Source of the DNA: Gammaproteobacteria bacterium
GTDB taxonomy: Bacteria > Pseudomonadota > Gammaproteobacteria > Steroidobacterales > Steroidobacteraceae
DNA length: 64,000 nt
NCBI GenBank assembly: GCA_025359565.1
Contig: JANYFY010000022.1
Location: 1 to 64,000, forward strand
Reading direction: 5' to 3'
The position numbers were made by a program, and so were the translations under genes. The notes beneath the pieces were generated by a model that did not search any database, was not told where the DNA came from, and saw nothing but the letters and a program-made list of their open reading frames with translations. Positions 17,236-26,469 of this stretch are shown in pieces (the first letter of the stretch is position 1; every line of letters begins with the position of its first letter).

Positions 17236-18288
17236 CTAGAAACGCTTTCCCACACCGTCACGCACGGCAGCAGGCACGGGCTTTAAGTCCCAGATAATGC
17301 CGACGTAAGATAGCAATTTCAGCAAGTAAAAAGTGATATCAAATTCCCACCAATAAAATCCCTGGCGCGCAGCGGATGGGTAGTGGTGATGATTGTTGTG
17401 CCATCCCTCGCCGAGGGTAATAATCGCCAACCACGGGTTATTCCGGCTCGCGTCTCCCGTTCTGTAGCGTTGGCGTCCGAAGACATGTGATAGCGAATTG
17501 ATGGTATAGGTACCGTGATACAGCGCAATCGTGGATATAAAGAAGCCCCACACCAGCATTTGCCCACCGCTGGTGCCGAGTGCGGGCGCTACGTGTTGCA
17601 GTAAAACACCTAACAGAAAAACACCGACGCCCATGATGGTTGGAATAACAATATCAAATCGATCAAGGAAGCGCAGTTCAGGGTATTTGAGTAAATCTTT
17701 AACTCGCGAAAGGTCGGCGGTAAAAAACTTGTGAGACATGAACCAGCCCATATGGCTCCAAAAAAATCCATGCTGTACCGGAGAATGCACGTCCTCGGGT
17801 TTATCGGAATATACGTGGTGGTGTCTATGGTGGGCAGCCCACCATATAGGTCCGCGTTGAACGGCGGAGGCACCTAACACCCCAAAAATAAATTGACCGG
17901 CGCGGGAAGTCTTGAATGTACGGTGTGAAAAATAGCGGTGATAAAAACCGGTAATGGCAAACATCCGGATTACATAAAAACCAATCGCAGCCGCCACCGC
18001 TACGAAGCTGGTGCCCACCCAAAATACCGCTAGACACGCAACATGCATTAATAGGAAAGGCAGCACGCGTGCCCAATCTACATGACGCTCACTATCGAGC
18101 TGATGCGCGGAATTCAGCCGCGCGGAATCTAGCCGCACGGAATCTAGCGGTGCGGCAACCGCCGGCTCTACGCCATGATTGGCCGAAGCTTTACTTAGGC
18201 GTTCGCCGTTTCCGATCCAACGCGCCAGATCTAACCTTAAGCCGGACGCGGCGGGCGCAGATAGGGGCAATTCTTGCGGTTCTGACAT
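17236..18288 (-). CDS. Membrane acyl-CoA/acyl-lipid desaturase (delta-9 type)
   Basis: 350 residues. The three di-iron histidine boxes are HRYFSHR (117-123), HRHHH (154-158) and HNNHH (297-301), with hydrophobic helices around 75-105, 130-145, 215-232 and 245-262. The family inserts a cis double bond into a C16-C18 acyl chain using O2 and electrons from a cytochrome or ferredoxin. It is the first gene of the six-gene minus-strand operon. The first 70 residues form an unusual extension containing a 15-bp-unit repeat (LDSVR/LDSAR/LNSAH), probably disordered. Confidence 0.93.
   Translation of the reverse strand: MSEPQELPLSAPAASGLRLDLARWIGNGERLSKASANHGVEPAVAAPLDSVRLDSARLNSAHQLDSERHVDWARVLPFLLMHVACLAVFWVGTSFVAVAAAIGFYVIRMFAITGFYHRYFSHRTFKTSRAGQFIFGVLGASAVQRGPIWWAAHHRHHHVYSDKPEDVHSPVQHGFFWSHMGWFMSHKFFTADLSRVKDLLKYPELRFLDRFDIVIPTIMGVGVFLLGVLLQHVAPALGTSGGQMLVWGFFISTIALYHGTYTINSLSHVFGRQRYRTGDASRNNPWLAIITLGEGWHNNHHHYPSAARQGFYWWEFDITFYLLKLLSYVGIIWDLKPVPAAVRDGVGKRF
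18107..18151. repeat. Three 15-bp tandem repeats inside the desaturase N-terminus
   Basis: Units GCGGAATTCAGCCGC, GCGGAATCTAGCCGC and ACGGAATCTAGCGGT run head to tail and keep the reading frame, encoding repeated LDS-x-R pentapeptides. Confidence 0.85.
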
Positions 18289-18471
18289 TTTTTCCTGAAT
18301 AAGCCTTTAAAAGTGGGTAATCCATCCTAAATACAGTATGGCGTACTCCGGAGGTCGGGACGATACTATTCAATTTCAAGTAGAGTAAGGCTCGCGGGGT
18401 TGGTAACCGCCACGTGGGCGAATACCGCAAAGTATTGTTAACATTAGAGTTTTAAGGGAACAAGGTTCGGC

Positions 18472-19335
18472 ATGCAGTTTAAGGATTATTACGAAACTCT
18501 GGGGGTGGCGCGAGCTGCCGATGGCGCTGCGGTGAAGCTTGCGTATCGCAAGTTGGCTCGAAAGTATCATCCCGATGTCAGTAAAGAGAAAAATGCTGAA
18601 GATAAATTCAAAGCCGTACAAGAAGCCTATGAGGTCTTAAAAGACCCAGAAAAACGCTCGGCCTACGATCAATTGGGTCGCGATTATCGGCAGGGACAGC
18701 AATTTCGTCCGCCCCCGGATTGGCAACAACGGTTTGAGCATTCCGGCAATCAGCAATTTTCTGATGCCAATGGCTTTAGCGATTTTTTTTCGAGCCTTTT
18801 TGGAGGTGCAGCGGAACCGCCTGCTGCGTCGGCAGACGCAGGCTTTCTGGATGTCACGATCGAGGAGGCATTTGGTGGTACCAAGCGACGTCTGACGGTT
18901 AGTGAAAATGGTCGCACTCGGCCTCTCGAGGTTCAAATTCCCGCCGGTGTTAGCGAGGGACAGGCGATGCGCGTAGCTGGCGTCGGGAATCGGCCGGCCT
19001 TGGTATTTCGTATTAGATTTAAAACTCATGAGTTGTATACGCTGGAAGGTAAAAATGTATTGATCAACCTGCCGTTGGCACCTTGGGAAGCAGCTCTGGG
19101 GGCCAAAGTGGCGGTGCCTACCCTGAAGGGTACTGTCGAACTGACCATTCCGGCGGGCTCTCAAGCGGGGCAGAAGCTTAGACTGCGGGGTCGCGGCTTT
19201 CCGGGCGATCCCAGCGGAGATCAATTTGTGATTCTGAAAATTGTGACGCCGCCAGCCGATTCCGCAGAGGCTAAGAAAGCCTATGCACGCATGAAAGATG
19301 ATTTTAAATTCGATGCTCGCGCCGAATGGCCGTAA
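18472..19335 (+). CDS. cbpA: J-domain co-chaperone of the CbpA type (no zinc finger)
   Basis: 287 residues. The N-terminal J domain (4-70) contains the HPD tripeptide in KYHPDVS. A short Gly/Phe-type linker is followed by two C-terminal peptide-binding domains (FLDVTIEEAFGGTKRRLTV; GKNVLINLPLAPWEAALGAKV). No cysteine zinc-finger modules are present, so it is CbpA/DjlA-like and not canonical DnaJ. It stimulates DnaK ATPase. No CbpM modulator follows. htpG starts 51 bases downstream, suggesting a shared chaperone transcript, though I do not see a clear heat-shock promoter. Confidence 0.9.
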   Translation: MQFKDYYETLGVARAADGAAVKLAYRKLARKYHPDVSKEKNAEDKFKAVQEAYEVLKDPEKRSAYDQLGRDYRQGQQFRPPPDWQQRFEHSGNQQFSDANGFSDFFSSLFGGAAEPPAASADAGFLDVTIEEAFGGTKRRLTVSENGRTRPLEVQIPAGVSEGQAMRVAGVGNRPALVFRIRFKTHELYTLEGKNVLINLPLAPWEAALGAKVAVPTLKGTVELTIPAGSQAGQKLRLRGRGFPGDPSGDQFVILKIVTPPADSAEAKKAYARMKDDFKFDARAEWP

Positions 19336-19386
19336 GATATTTCACTGTTCAACTTCAAAAGCACTCACGATAAAGATACCCACTCT

Positions 19387-21258
19387 ATGACTACCGATGC
19401 GCCTCAGGTAAAAGAATTTCAAGCTGAAACTAAAGAAGTTTTAAAGCTTGTCATTCATTCATTGTATTCAAATAAGGAAATTTTCCTCAGAGAATTAATT
19501 TCAAATGCCTCAGATGCCTGTGAGAAATTGCGTTTTGCAGCGCTCGCCGATGTGAAATTATTAGGAACGGAACCCTTATCGGTTACCCTAACTCCGGACG
19601 CAAGTGCCGGGACGTTGACTATCAAAGATAACGGCATTGGAATGAGCCGTGATGAAGTCATCGACAATCTCGGCACGATAGCTCGCTCGGGCACTAAGAA
19701 ATTTCTGGAAGCGTTAAGTGGTGATTCGGCCAAGGATGCACAGCTAATAGGGCAATTTGGGGTGGGATTTTATTCCGCATTCATTGTGGCCGATCAGGTG
19801 ACGGTGCTTACGAAGCGCACGGATAGCGAGGCCGTTCGCTGGGATTCCAAGGGCGAGGGCGACTACGAAATACAAACGAGTGATAAACAAGAGCGCGGTA
19901 CCGAAGTCACATTGCACTTGCGTGTTGAAGATAAAGAATTTCTCGAGGCTGGCCGCTTACGCGCCCTGGTCCGCAAGTATTCCGACCATTTAAGCATCCC
20001 GATTATTCTGGTGACGGGTGATACCCAGGATACGCTTAATCAGGCCAAGGCTTTTTGGACCAGGCCTAAGTCTGAACTTACGGATGAGGACTACCAAGCT
20101 TTTTATAAACACATCACCCATGACTCCGAGGATGCGCGTGCTTGGGCGCACAATAAAGTAGAAGGTAATCTTGAATACACTTCGCTGTTGTATTTGCCGA
20201 AACGCGCGCCCTTTGATTTATTTGAACGCGAGCAGCGAGGCGGCATTCAGTTGTACGTCAAGCGTGTGTTTATTATGGATAAAGCGGCTGAATTGTTGCC
20301 GCCATGGCTGAGATTTATGCGGGGTCTGGTGGACTCAGATGATTTGCCGCTCAACGTATCGCGTGAATTATTGCAAAATAATCGGACCATCGAGAAAATT
20401 AGGGCGGCCCTTGTCAAACGTAGTTTAGACATGTTGGAAGATTTAGCGGCCAATAAGCCCGAGGAATACGCTCAATTTTGGAATACCATGGGCGTCGTGC
20501 TTAAAGAGGGCGTTCTCGATGATGCTGGCCATAAAACACGAATCGCCAAATTATTGCGGTTTCATTCAACGCAGATACTAGGCGACAAGGCGGAAGTCAC
20601 GCTTGAGGACTACATCTCGCGTATGAAATCCGATCAGAAGTCGATTTATTTTATCACTGCCGATACGCTGTCAACCGCGCGCAATAGCCCGCATCTAGAG
20701 GGTTTTCGGGCCAAAGGCATTGAAGTTTTGTTGCTGACTGATCGCGTTGACGAATGGGTCGCGGGTCATTTGCACGAGTTTGAGGGCAAAACGCTTGCCA
20801 GTGCGGCAAGTTCTGCCGCGGATATCGCTTCGCTCATTGAGACACCCGAACAGGCGGCGGCAGAGTCAAGTTTTAAGGATACTCTGGATCGCTTGGCCAA
20901 AATCCTTACGGGGAAGATTGCAAGCGCACGTGTTTCTGCCCGCTTGACGGATTCGCCCGCCTGCTTAGTGGCGGGTGAATATGGAGTAAGTCTGCGAATG
21001 GGTCGAATCTTGAAACAAGCGGGTCAGTCTAATCCTTTTGCGACTTTGCCCTTGCTGGAAATCAATCCCGCGCATGCACTGGTGGCGCGTCTCAAAGATT
21101 GCACGGATGAAACGGTGTTTACCGATCTTGCCAACGTCCTATACGATCAGGCATTGCTGGCGGAAGGTGGAGAGCTTGATGACCCTGCGATTTTCGTGCG
21201 GCGAGTCAACAAGCTCATTGTCGAGGGAATTTCGACGGCACCTAAACTGATTATTTGA
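19387..21258 (+). CDS. htpG: Hsp90 chaperone HtpG
   Basis: 623 residues, full length. The N-terminal GHKL ATPase domain shows LISNASDACEKLRF, the DNGIGMSRDEVIDNLGTIA loop and GQFGVGFYSAF. The middle domain has the catalytic arginine region (LPLNVSRELLQNNRTI), and a dimerisation domain closes the protein. It is a cytosolic ATP-dependent chaperone acting with DnaK/J proteins. It ends 11 bases from the convergent TPR gene. Confidence 0.97.
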   Translation: MTTDAPQVKEFQAETKEVLKLVIHSLYSNKEIFLRELISNASDACEKLRFAALADVKLLGTEPLSVTLTPDASAGTLTIKDNGIGMSRDEVIDNLGTIARSGTKKFLEALSGDSAKDAQLIGQFGVGFYSAFIVADQVTVLTKRTDSEAVRWDSKGEGDYEIQTSDKQERGTEVTLHLRVEDKEFLEAGRLRALVRKYSDHLSIPIILVTGDTQDTLNQAKAFWTRPKSELTDEDYQAFYKHITHDSEDARAWAHNKVEGNLEYTSLLYLPKRAPFDLFEREQRGGIQLYVKRVFIMDKAAELLPPWLRFMRGLVDSDDLPLNVSRELLQNNRTIEKIRAALVKRSLDMLEDLAANKPEEYAQFWNTMGVVLKEGVLDDAGHKTRIAKLLRFHSTQILGDKAEVTLEDYISRMKSDQKSIYFITADTLSTARNSPHLEGFRAKGIEVLLLTDRVDEWVAGHLHEFEGKTLASAASSAADIASLIETPEQAAAESSFKDTLDRLAKILTGKIASARVSARLTDSPACLVAGEYGVSLRMGRILKQAGQSNPFATLPLLEINPAHALVARLKDCTDETVFTDLANVLYDQALLAEGGELDDPAIFVRRVNKLIVEGISTAPKLII

Positions 21259-21269
21259 GACTAGGCGGC

Positions 21270-22070
21270 TTAGCTCCAATCGCCGCCGCCGCCCCCGAAA
21301 TCGCCGCCGCCCGAACTATCATCCCATGAACTGGGCGAGTCAACGCCAAAGTCGGTGCCACCCATGTCGGAATTTGAAGAAGGCTCCTCACTGGGATTGT
21401 TGACCGAGCGGCCATTATCCCGTCCGCCGTCCAAGAAATGACGCGCGATTTCTTCACCGGCGACAACGCCCGCTCCGACTGCAAGACCCGAAGCGAGTCC
21501 GCCCATGATGCCTGAACCCATGCCGCCAACCGCCCCGGCTCCCGCACCACCCGCCGGACCGCCATAACCCGGGCCACCCAAGGTGCCCGGCGGACGACCC
21601 GCGACCGCCCCAATTGGATATTGAGGGGGCGCACTGCGCCGCCGAAACAACAACCATAGGACCCCGATGGCCGCTACTAATACCAGAACCATACCCCACG
21701 GAAACGCGGATGCCCCTCGTGCACCTCGGTTAGCGACCTGGCCACCCAAACCAATCTCGCCCTTCAATGCTTGAACGGCACGCGGTTTCGCAAAAGCAAG
21801 TCCTGGGTCGAGTTGCTCAGCAATTCCTAGTTCAGAGCGCGCAGCAACGTTTCTGCCGCCTTTTGCGGCTATTTCAGCCGCGACGAAATGCGCCTTGGCA
21901 CTTTTTGGATGATCTTTTACCACCTGATCGATCATTTGTTGGGCCTGGTCGAGATGCCCGGTCTGAGCGGCCTCAAAAATCTGATGCATGCTAGGGTCGC
22001 TGTCGGCAAAGGCCGGCGCCATCAGGGCTGAAGCCATCAATAAAACAGCTACGAGTGAAGATTTAAGCAT
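21270..22070 (-). CDS. TPR-containing membrane-anchored periplasmic protein with Gly-rich tail
   Basis: 266 residues from ATG 22070 (GGGA upstream). Signal peptide 1-22 (AFA) is followed by TPR-like helices (EAAQTGHLDQAQQMIDQVVKDHPKSAKAHFVAAEIA), one TM helix (FPWGMVLVLVAAIGVLWLLF) with flanking RRR, a Gly/Ala-rich region and a final DFGGGGGDWS. The Gly-rich end resembles the tails of TPM/YgcG-like envelope proteins. Function is unknown. Longer upstream starts would bury the signal peptide and were not chosen. Confidence 0.75.
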   Translation of the reverse strand: MLKSSLVAVLLMASALMAPAFADSDPSMHQIFEAAQTGHLDQAQQMIDQVVKDHPKSAKAHFVAAEIAAKGGRNVAARSELGIAEQLDPGLAFAKPRAVQALKGEIGLGGQVANRGARGASAFPWGMVLVLVAAIGVLWLLFRRRSAPPQYPIGAVAGRPPGTLGGPGYGGPAGGAGAGAVGGMGSGIMGGLASGLAVGAGVVAGEEIARHFLDGGRDNGRSVNNPSEEPSSNSDMGGTDFGVDSPSSWDDSSGGGDFGGGGGDWS

Positions 22071-22160
22071 AGCAATTCCCTGTAATTGGTCGATTTGAAC
22101 TACCTTCGCGGTAGCTATTAATAGTCTTAGATAAGGCCGACATTGCAAAGTTCAATGCCT

Positions 22161-23138
22161 TCAAGGGAGTAAAACAGTGGCGCCCACGGTTTTACGACTC
22201 TCTAATTGTTTATGAGCTAGAGCTGCGTCTCGAAGCGCGAATTTTTGCCCTACGTGTGCCTTGACTTCGCCGGTTGCCAAACGGGCAAATAAATCACTGG
22301 AACGATTTTTCAGTTCAATGGGGCTTTTGATGTAATCGAATAATACCGGTCGCGACGCGAATAAAGAACCGCCGGCCGCTAGATCCGACAATTTGAAGTC
22401 GGGAATCAATCCAGAGGATTGACCAAAGCTTACAAACATTCCGCGGGTCCGCAAACACTGCAGTGATCCGCGCCACGTGTCTTTGCCCACTGAATCGTAA
22501 ACCACGTCAACGCCCCAGCCGCCGGTAATTTCACGCGTGCGCGTGACGAAGTCCTCGCTACGATAATCGATCACATGGGAGTATCCATTGGAGCGAGCCA
22601 ACGCGATCTTTTCCGGCGATCCGACGGTACCTATGGCAATGGCACCGAGAGCGTTTAACCATTGACCCATCAATAATCCTACGCCTCCGCTCGCCGCGTG
22701 CACTAAAACCCAGTCACCTTGCTTAATGGGGTAGGTGCTGGTGAGCAGAAATTGTGCGGTCATACCTTTGAGCATACTGGAGGCGGCGATTTCAAACGAG
22801 ACGCTCTCAGGGATTTTAACGAGTCGTTCGGCAGCGACAACGCGAGTGCTGCGGTAAGCCCCCAGCGGCAATACATAGGCGACGCGATCACCTACTTTGA
22901 AGTCGTTGATATTCTCGCCGAGCGCCTCGACCACGCCCGCGGCTTCGCTACCCAGAATCAGCGGCGTTGTCGGCCACGGGTACAAACCGTTCCGATAATA
23001 GATATCGATAAAATTTACGCCGATGGCTTTTTGCGAAATGAGAACTTCGCCAATACCCGGGTTGCCGGCGTCTAACTCAGATCCCTGCAGCACTTCCGGT
23101 CCACCCGCACTCTCTACCCGTATTCCAAAATTGCTCAT
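22161..23138 (-). CDS. NADPH:quinone oxidoreductase (zeta-crystallin type)
   Basis: 325 residues, medium-chain dehydrogenase fold without zinc ligands. GVNFIDIYYRNGLYPWP and the NADPH motif HAASGGVGLLMGQWLNALGA identify the quinone oxidoreductase QorA group. It reduces quinones by one or two electrons. It overlaps the aminotransferase stop by four bases (ATGA), so it is the second cistron after aruH. Its link to arginine breakdown is unclear. Confidence 0.9.
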   Translation of the reverse strand: MSNFGIRVESAGGPEVLQGSELDAGNPGIGEVLISQKAIGVNFIDIYYRNGLYPWPTTPLILGSEAAGVVEALGENINDFKVGDRVAYVLPLGAYRSTRVVAAERLVKIPESVSFEIAASSMLKGMTAQFLLTSTYPIKQGDWVLVHAASGGVGLLMGQWLNALGAIAIGTVGSPEKIALARSNGYSHVIDYRSEDFVTRTREITGGWGVDVVYDSVGKDTWRGSLQCLRTRGMFVSFGQSSGLIPDFKLSDLAAGGSLFASRPVLFDYIKSPIELKNRSSDLFARLATGEVKAHVGQKFALRDAALAHKQLESRKTVGATVLLP

Positions 23139-24307
23139 GCTGTTCCTAATGAGTTAACGAAGCGACGTATACGTGTGCATGCTTCACGCAGAGAGGTCTC
23201 ATCCGTCGCAAAACATACCCGCACGAAATCCTGCGTTGAGGCGCCAAACGCTCCGCCATCGAGCACCGCTACGCCTTCGGCTGCAAATAACTGACGTGCA
23301 AAATTCTGTCCTGATAATCCAGTCGCGCTGACGTCAATTAATATAAACATACCGGCATCGGGTGCGTTGAAGCGCAGCTTGGGTAGGTCCTTTAACGTGG
23401 CGATTAAGAGGTTACGTCGCTTGGCACAGTATTCGCGGATGCGCGATTCAGCAGCGGGCGCCACTTGTAATGCGGTGATGGCAGCTTCCTGCACAAAGCC
23501 TGGTAGACCAAACAACATGCACATGGCTAGCGCCTCGGCGTGCGCAATTAATGATTTTGGCCCGACCATCCATCCGGCACGCCAACCGGGCATCGCATGG
23601 GATTTGGATAGACTGCTGACTGTAACAACTTGTTCCGGTAATGTTGCCGCAATGCTTGGAACCCGACCCTGCGGTGCTAAACCTGCATAGACCTCATCGC
23701 AGACTACCCATAGGGAATGGCGAACTGCCAATTGCGCAATACCCAGCATGTCTGCTTCGCTAAAAACGACTCCGCTTGGGTTATTGGGCGTGGCAAAAAA
23801 AATGGCGCGGGTGCGCGTCGTAATAGCCGCCTCAAGGTCAGCTAATTCAAGTCGAAAACCGCGAGCAGCTGAGCTTGCTACACGCACCATATGCGCTCCC
23901 GACACCTCTAGCATGGCGGGATACGACGGATACAGTGGCTCGAGCGCGATTACCTCATCGCCGGGACCTGCGAGGCAGAGTGAGGCCGTAAAAAGAGCAT
24001 TTTGTGCTCCCGCCAAAAAAATAACATTGTCCACTCCGACTCTTTGACCGCTGCGAGAGTAGTGCAAGGCAGCGATAGCACTCCGCAAAGTATCGCGTCC
24101 GGAAGCGGGCGTGTAGTGAGTATCACCAGCCCGCAATTTCGCGATCGCTTGCTCAGTTACTTCAATCGGTGTGTCTAAGTCAGGATCGCCAACACTCAGC
24201 AAAATGACGTTTTCACCGCGCTCTTGGGCCGCACGAGCGGCATAGTGGATTTGCCAGGCATCGGAGCCTTCGCCCGTGATGCGATCCACCAGTGGCGAGA
24301 ATTTCAT
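23135..24307 (-). CDS. aruH: PLP-dependent aminotransferase, probable arginine:pyruvate transaminase
   Basis: About 390 residues. It is a class I/II aminotransferase with THYTPASGR near the N-terminus and the PLP lysine in SLSKSHAMPGWRAGW. Several stretches match AruH of Pseudomonas as I recall it (ILLSVGDPDLDTP, LAGAQNALFTASLCL, ALAMCMLFGLPGFVQEAA). ATG 24307 gives the family N-terminus. An upstream ATG (24349) is possible but lies so close to a TATAAT that it would be leaderless. The divergent neighbour is a thiamine-diphosphate decarboxylase resembling AruI, supporting the arginine transaminase pathway (arginine to 2-ketoarginine to 4-guanidinobutyraldehyde). Confidence 0.8.
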   Translation of the reverse strand: MKFSPLVDRITGEGSDAWQIHYAARAAQERGENVILLSVGDPDLDTPIEVTEQAIAKLRAGDTHYTPASGRDTLRSAIAALHYSRSGQRVGVDNVIFLAGAQNALFTASLCLAGPGDEVIALEPLYPSYPAMLEVSGAHMVRVASSAARGFRLELADLEAAITTRTRAIFFATPNNPSGVVFSEADMLGIAQLAVRHSLWVVCDEVYAGLAPQGRVPSIAATLPEQVVTVSSLSKSHAMPGWRAGWMVGPKSLIAHAEALAMCMLFGLPGFVQEAAITALQVAPAAESRIREYCAKRRNLLIATLKDLPKLRFNAPDAGMFILIDVSATGLSGQNFARQLFAAEGVAVLDGGAFGASTQDFVRVCFATDETSLREACTRIRRFVNSLGTA

Positions 24308-24358
24308 GGGTAAGGGGGAGTTCTTGCTTGATTTAAGGTCGGCTTGCATACTCGCACA

Positions 24359-24364
24359 ATTATA
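24359..24364 (-). promoter_or_regulatory. Candidate -10 box for aruH-qor
   Basis: On the minus strand a perfect TATAAT lies at 24364-24359. The start of transcription would fall near 24350, leaving about 43 bases of leader before ATG 24307. I see no good -35 box, so activation by a regulator is possible. Confidence 0.4.
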
Positions 24365-24388
24365 GTCTAAACCGGCAAGTGAGCCTGT

Positions 24389-25984
24389 ATGTCTTCAACC
24401 GTGGGATGTTATGTAGTTGACTTATTGATCGCCAATGGTATCGATACCGTGTTCGGTATTCCGGGTGTGCATAACATTGAGCTGTATCGTGGTTTAAGCG
24501 CGGAGGGTATTCGGCATGTTTTAGTGCGTCATGAGCAAGGCGCCGGCTTTGCGGCGGACGGTTTTGCGCGTATGTCGGGCAAGCCCGCTGCGGCGTTCGT
24601 AATCTCAGGGCCTGGCTTGACCAATATATTGACTGCTGCCGCTCAAGCGTCTTCGGATTCGGTTCCTTTGTTGGTAGTCGCAACGACGCCGGTGAGTAAA
24701 TCGCTGGGTAAGCGCTGGGGCGTATTGCACGAATTGCACAATCAATATGCGGTCGCCCTTGGAGTCTTTGGCGTCGCGCGTGCGGCCCGTACCGCAGAAG
24801 ATGTGCGCGACCATTTGCGTGCCTGCTTGGCCTCGCTGGTGGTGGGAAGGGCGCGTCCCGCGTATTTGGAAATTCCCCTCGATTTATTGTCGGAGAATAC
24901 GGACTTAGTGGCAGCGAAGTTCAGTCATTGCATTTCATTGCCACAGCCTGAAACTCATCAAATCGAGGCAGCGGTGAACTTATTGGCCGCAGCCGAGAGA
25001 CCGCTGATTATTGCAGGAGGGGGTGCTCGTTGTGCCGCCCTCGAATTGCAGCGTTTAGTGGAAAACATCGATGGGTTTTTAATGACCACAGTTGCCGGGA
25101 AAGGGGTCATTAATGAGAAACATACCGCTAATTTGGGCGCTTGTTTGCCGTACGCCCCCGCACAAGCGTTAATTGCACAAGCCGATGTGATTTTAGCGGT
25201 GGGTACAGAACTTGCTGAAACCGATTTCTACAGTGGCATGCGGCTGTCATTTTCTGCACGATTGATACGGGTAGATGTCGACCCTGCGAAACTCTCCGAC
25301 CACTACGGAGCCGAGATCGCTATTTGGAGTGATGCAACGACTGTCTTGCGCGCCCTTAATCACGCGTTGAGTGCTAGAAAGGGTTGGCGCACTCGAGTCG
25401 GCACGACTTTTAATATGCGTGCGCAGATTGAGAGTGAATTTGACGCGAAAACACGAATGATGCAAGTTGCGCTGGCAGCGATTCGGATTGCGCTGCCGGC
25501 CGAGGCTGTCGTATTTACTGACATGACTCAGATCGCGTACCTTGGCAATTACGCGTATCTTACGGAATCACCGGGACTATGGTTTCACCCTTCTGGCTAC
25601 GGCACTCTAGGTTTTGCGTTGCCAGCGGCGCTAGGTGCTAAAATTTCCAGTCCAACACGCGCTGTCGTAGCGCTTGCGGGTGATTTCGGAATTCAATTCA
25701 CGTTAGGGGAATTGATGACCGCGATCGAGGCGGGTTTGAGCTTGCCCATTATTGTCTGGAACAACTCGACGCTGGGCCAAATTCGTGACGACATGCTGGG
25801 CGCCCATATTGCGCCGGTGGGAGTGGTCGCACGCAATCCGGATTTCATCGCATTGGCGCAAGCCTGTGGCGCGGTTGCGGTGCGAGCGCGCAGCGCGCGT
25901 GACTTAAGTCAAGTGGTTAGAGACGCATTGACTCGCGCTGGCCCCACTTTGATTGAAGTAGTCTCTAATGATTTTTCAGAGTAG
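24389..25984 (+). CDS. aruI: Thiamine-diphosphate enzyme, probable 5-guanidino-2-oxopentanoate decarboxylase
   Basis: 531 residues with the three-domain acetolactate-synthase-like fold. The N-terminal catalytic glutamate is in VRHEQGAGFAADG, the central FAD/nucleotide-like domain follows (PLIIAGGGARCAALELQ), and the ThDP motif starts ALAGDFGIQFTLGELMTAIEA and ends in WNNS. Divergence from aruH across a short promoter region and the overall match to AruI suggest that it decarboxylates 2-ketoarginine. An acetolactate-synthase-like or other 2-oxoacid decarboxylase remains possible. kauB and gbu genes for later steps are not in the window. Confidence 0.78.
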   Translation: MSSTVGCYVVDLLIANGIDTVFGIPGVHNIELYRGLSAEGIRHVLVRHEQGAGFAADGFARMSGKPAAAFVISGPGLTNILTAAAQASSDSVPLLVVATTPVSKSLGKRWGVLHELHNQYAVALGVFGVARAARTAEDVRDHLRACLASLVVGRARPAYLEIPLDLLSENTDLVAAKFSHCISLPQPETHQIEAAVNLLAAAERPLIIAGGGARCAALELQRLVENIDGFLMTTVAGKGVINEKHTANLGACLPYAPAQALIAQADVILAVGTELAETDFYSGMRLSFSARLIRVDVDPAKLSDHYGAEIAIWSDATTVLRALNHALSARKGWRTRVGTTFNMRAQIESEFDAKTRMMQVALAAIRIALPAEAVVFTDMTQIAYLGNYAYLTESPGLWFHPSGYGTLGFALPAALGAKISSPTRAVVALAGDFGIQFTLGELMTAIEAGLSLPIIVWNNSTLGQIRDDMLGAHIAPVGVVARNPDFIALAQACGAVAVRARSARDLSQVVRDALTRAGPTLIEVVSNDFSE

Positions 25985-26034
25985 CCTTTTAAACAATTAA
26001 ATCTTACCAAAAAACCTTTTGAGGAGAAAATGCC

Positions 26035-26469
26035 ATGATGAAGCAGATTGCTGGGATTTCGATGCTGGTGAGCCTGTTTGTAGCGGTGCCTGCACTTGCC
26101 GCGCAAAAAATTAAGTTGGTGGAGCGCCCAATCGACGAGAAAACCATTGATTTGGGTGCCAAAGGGGATTCGATCGGTGACCTTCTGGTGTTTGGTAATC
26201 CAATCTTTGATGCCGCTAATAAAATTCAGCTGGGTACCGATCAAGGGTTTTGTGTTCGAATTATTGTCGGCAAGAGTTGGGAGTGCAATTGGACACTGAC
26301 CTTGAAGGAGGGGCAGATAGTCATTGAGGGGCCGTACTTGGATAGCGGAGATTCTGTGTTCGCTATCACCGGGGGTACGGGTCAGTACGCGGGGGCTAAA
26401 GGAAGTATGACCTTACATCCACGCGACGCGAAGAGTACGAGCTACGACTTTACCTACGACTTACTATAA
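26035..26469 (+). CDS. Secreted allene-oxide-cyclase-barrel (dirigent-like) protein
   Basis: 144 residues. Signal peptide 1-22 (ALA) is followed by a beta-rich domain with DSIGDLLVFGNPIFDAANK, GTDQGFCVRI, CNWTLTLKEGQIVIEGPY and ITGGTGQYAGAKGSMTL, the pattern of the AOC/dirigent barrel. Plant members cyclise allene oxides or steer phenoxy coupling; bacterial roles are unknown. ATG 26035 follows GAGGAG; the ATG at 26031 reads straight into a stop. It overlaps the aminotransferase start by one base (TAATG), an unusual pairing of an exported protein with a PLP enzyme. Confidence 0.82.
   Translation: MMKQIAGISMLVSLFVAVPALAAQKIKLVERPIDEKTIDLGAKGDSIGDLLVFGNPIFDAANKIQLGTDQGFCVRIIVGKSWECNWTLTLKEGQIVIEGPYLDSGDSVFAITGGTGQYAGAKGSMTLHPRDAKSTSYDFTYDLL

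Noticed and set aside
18300-18471. Sigma-32 heat-shock promoter for the cbpA/htpG genes
   Set aside because: I could not find a convincing CTTGAAA...CCCCAT pair on the plus strand.
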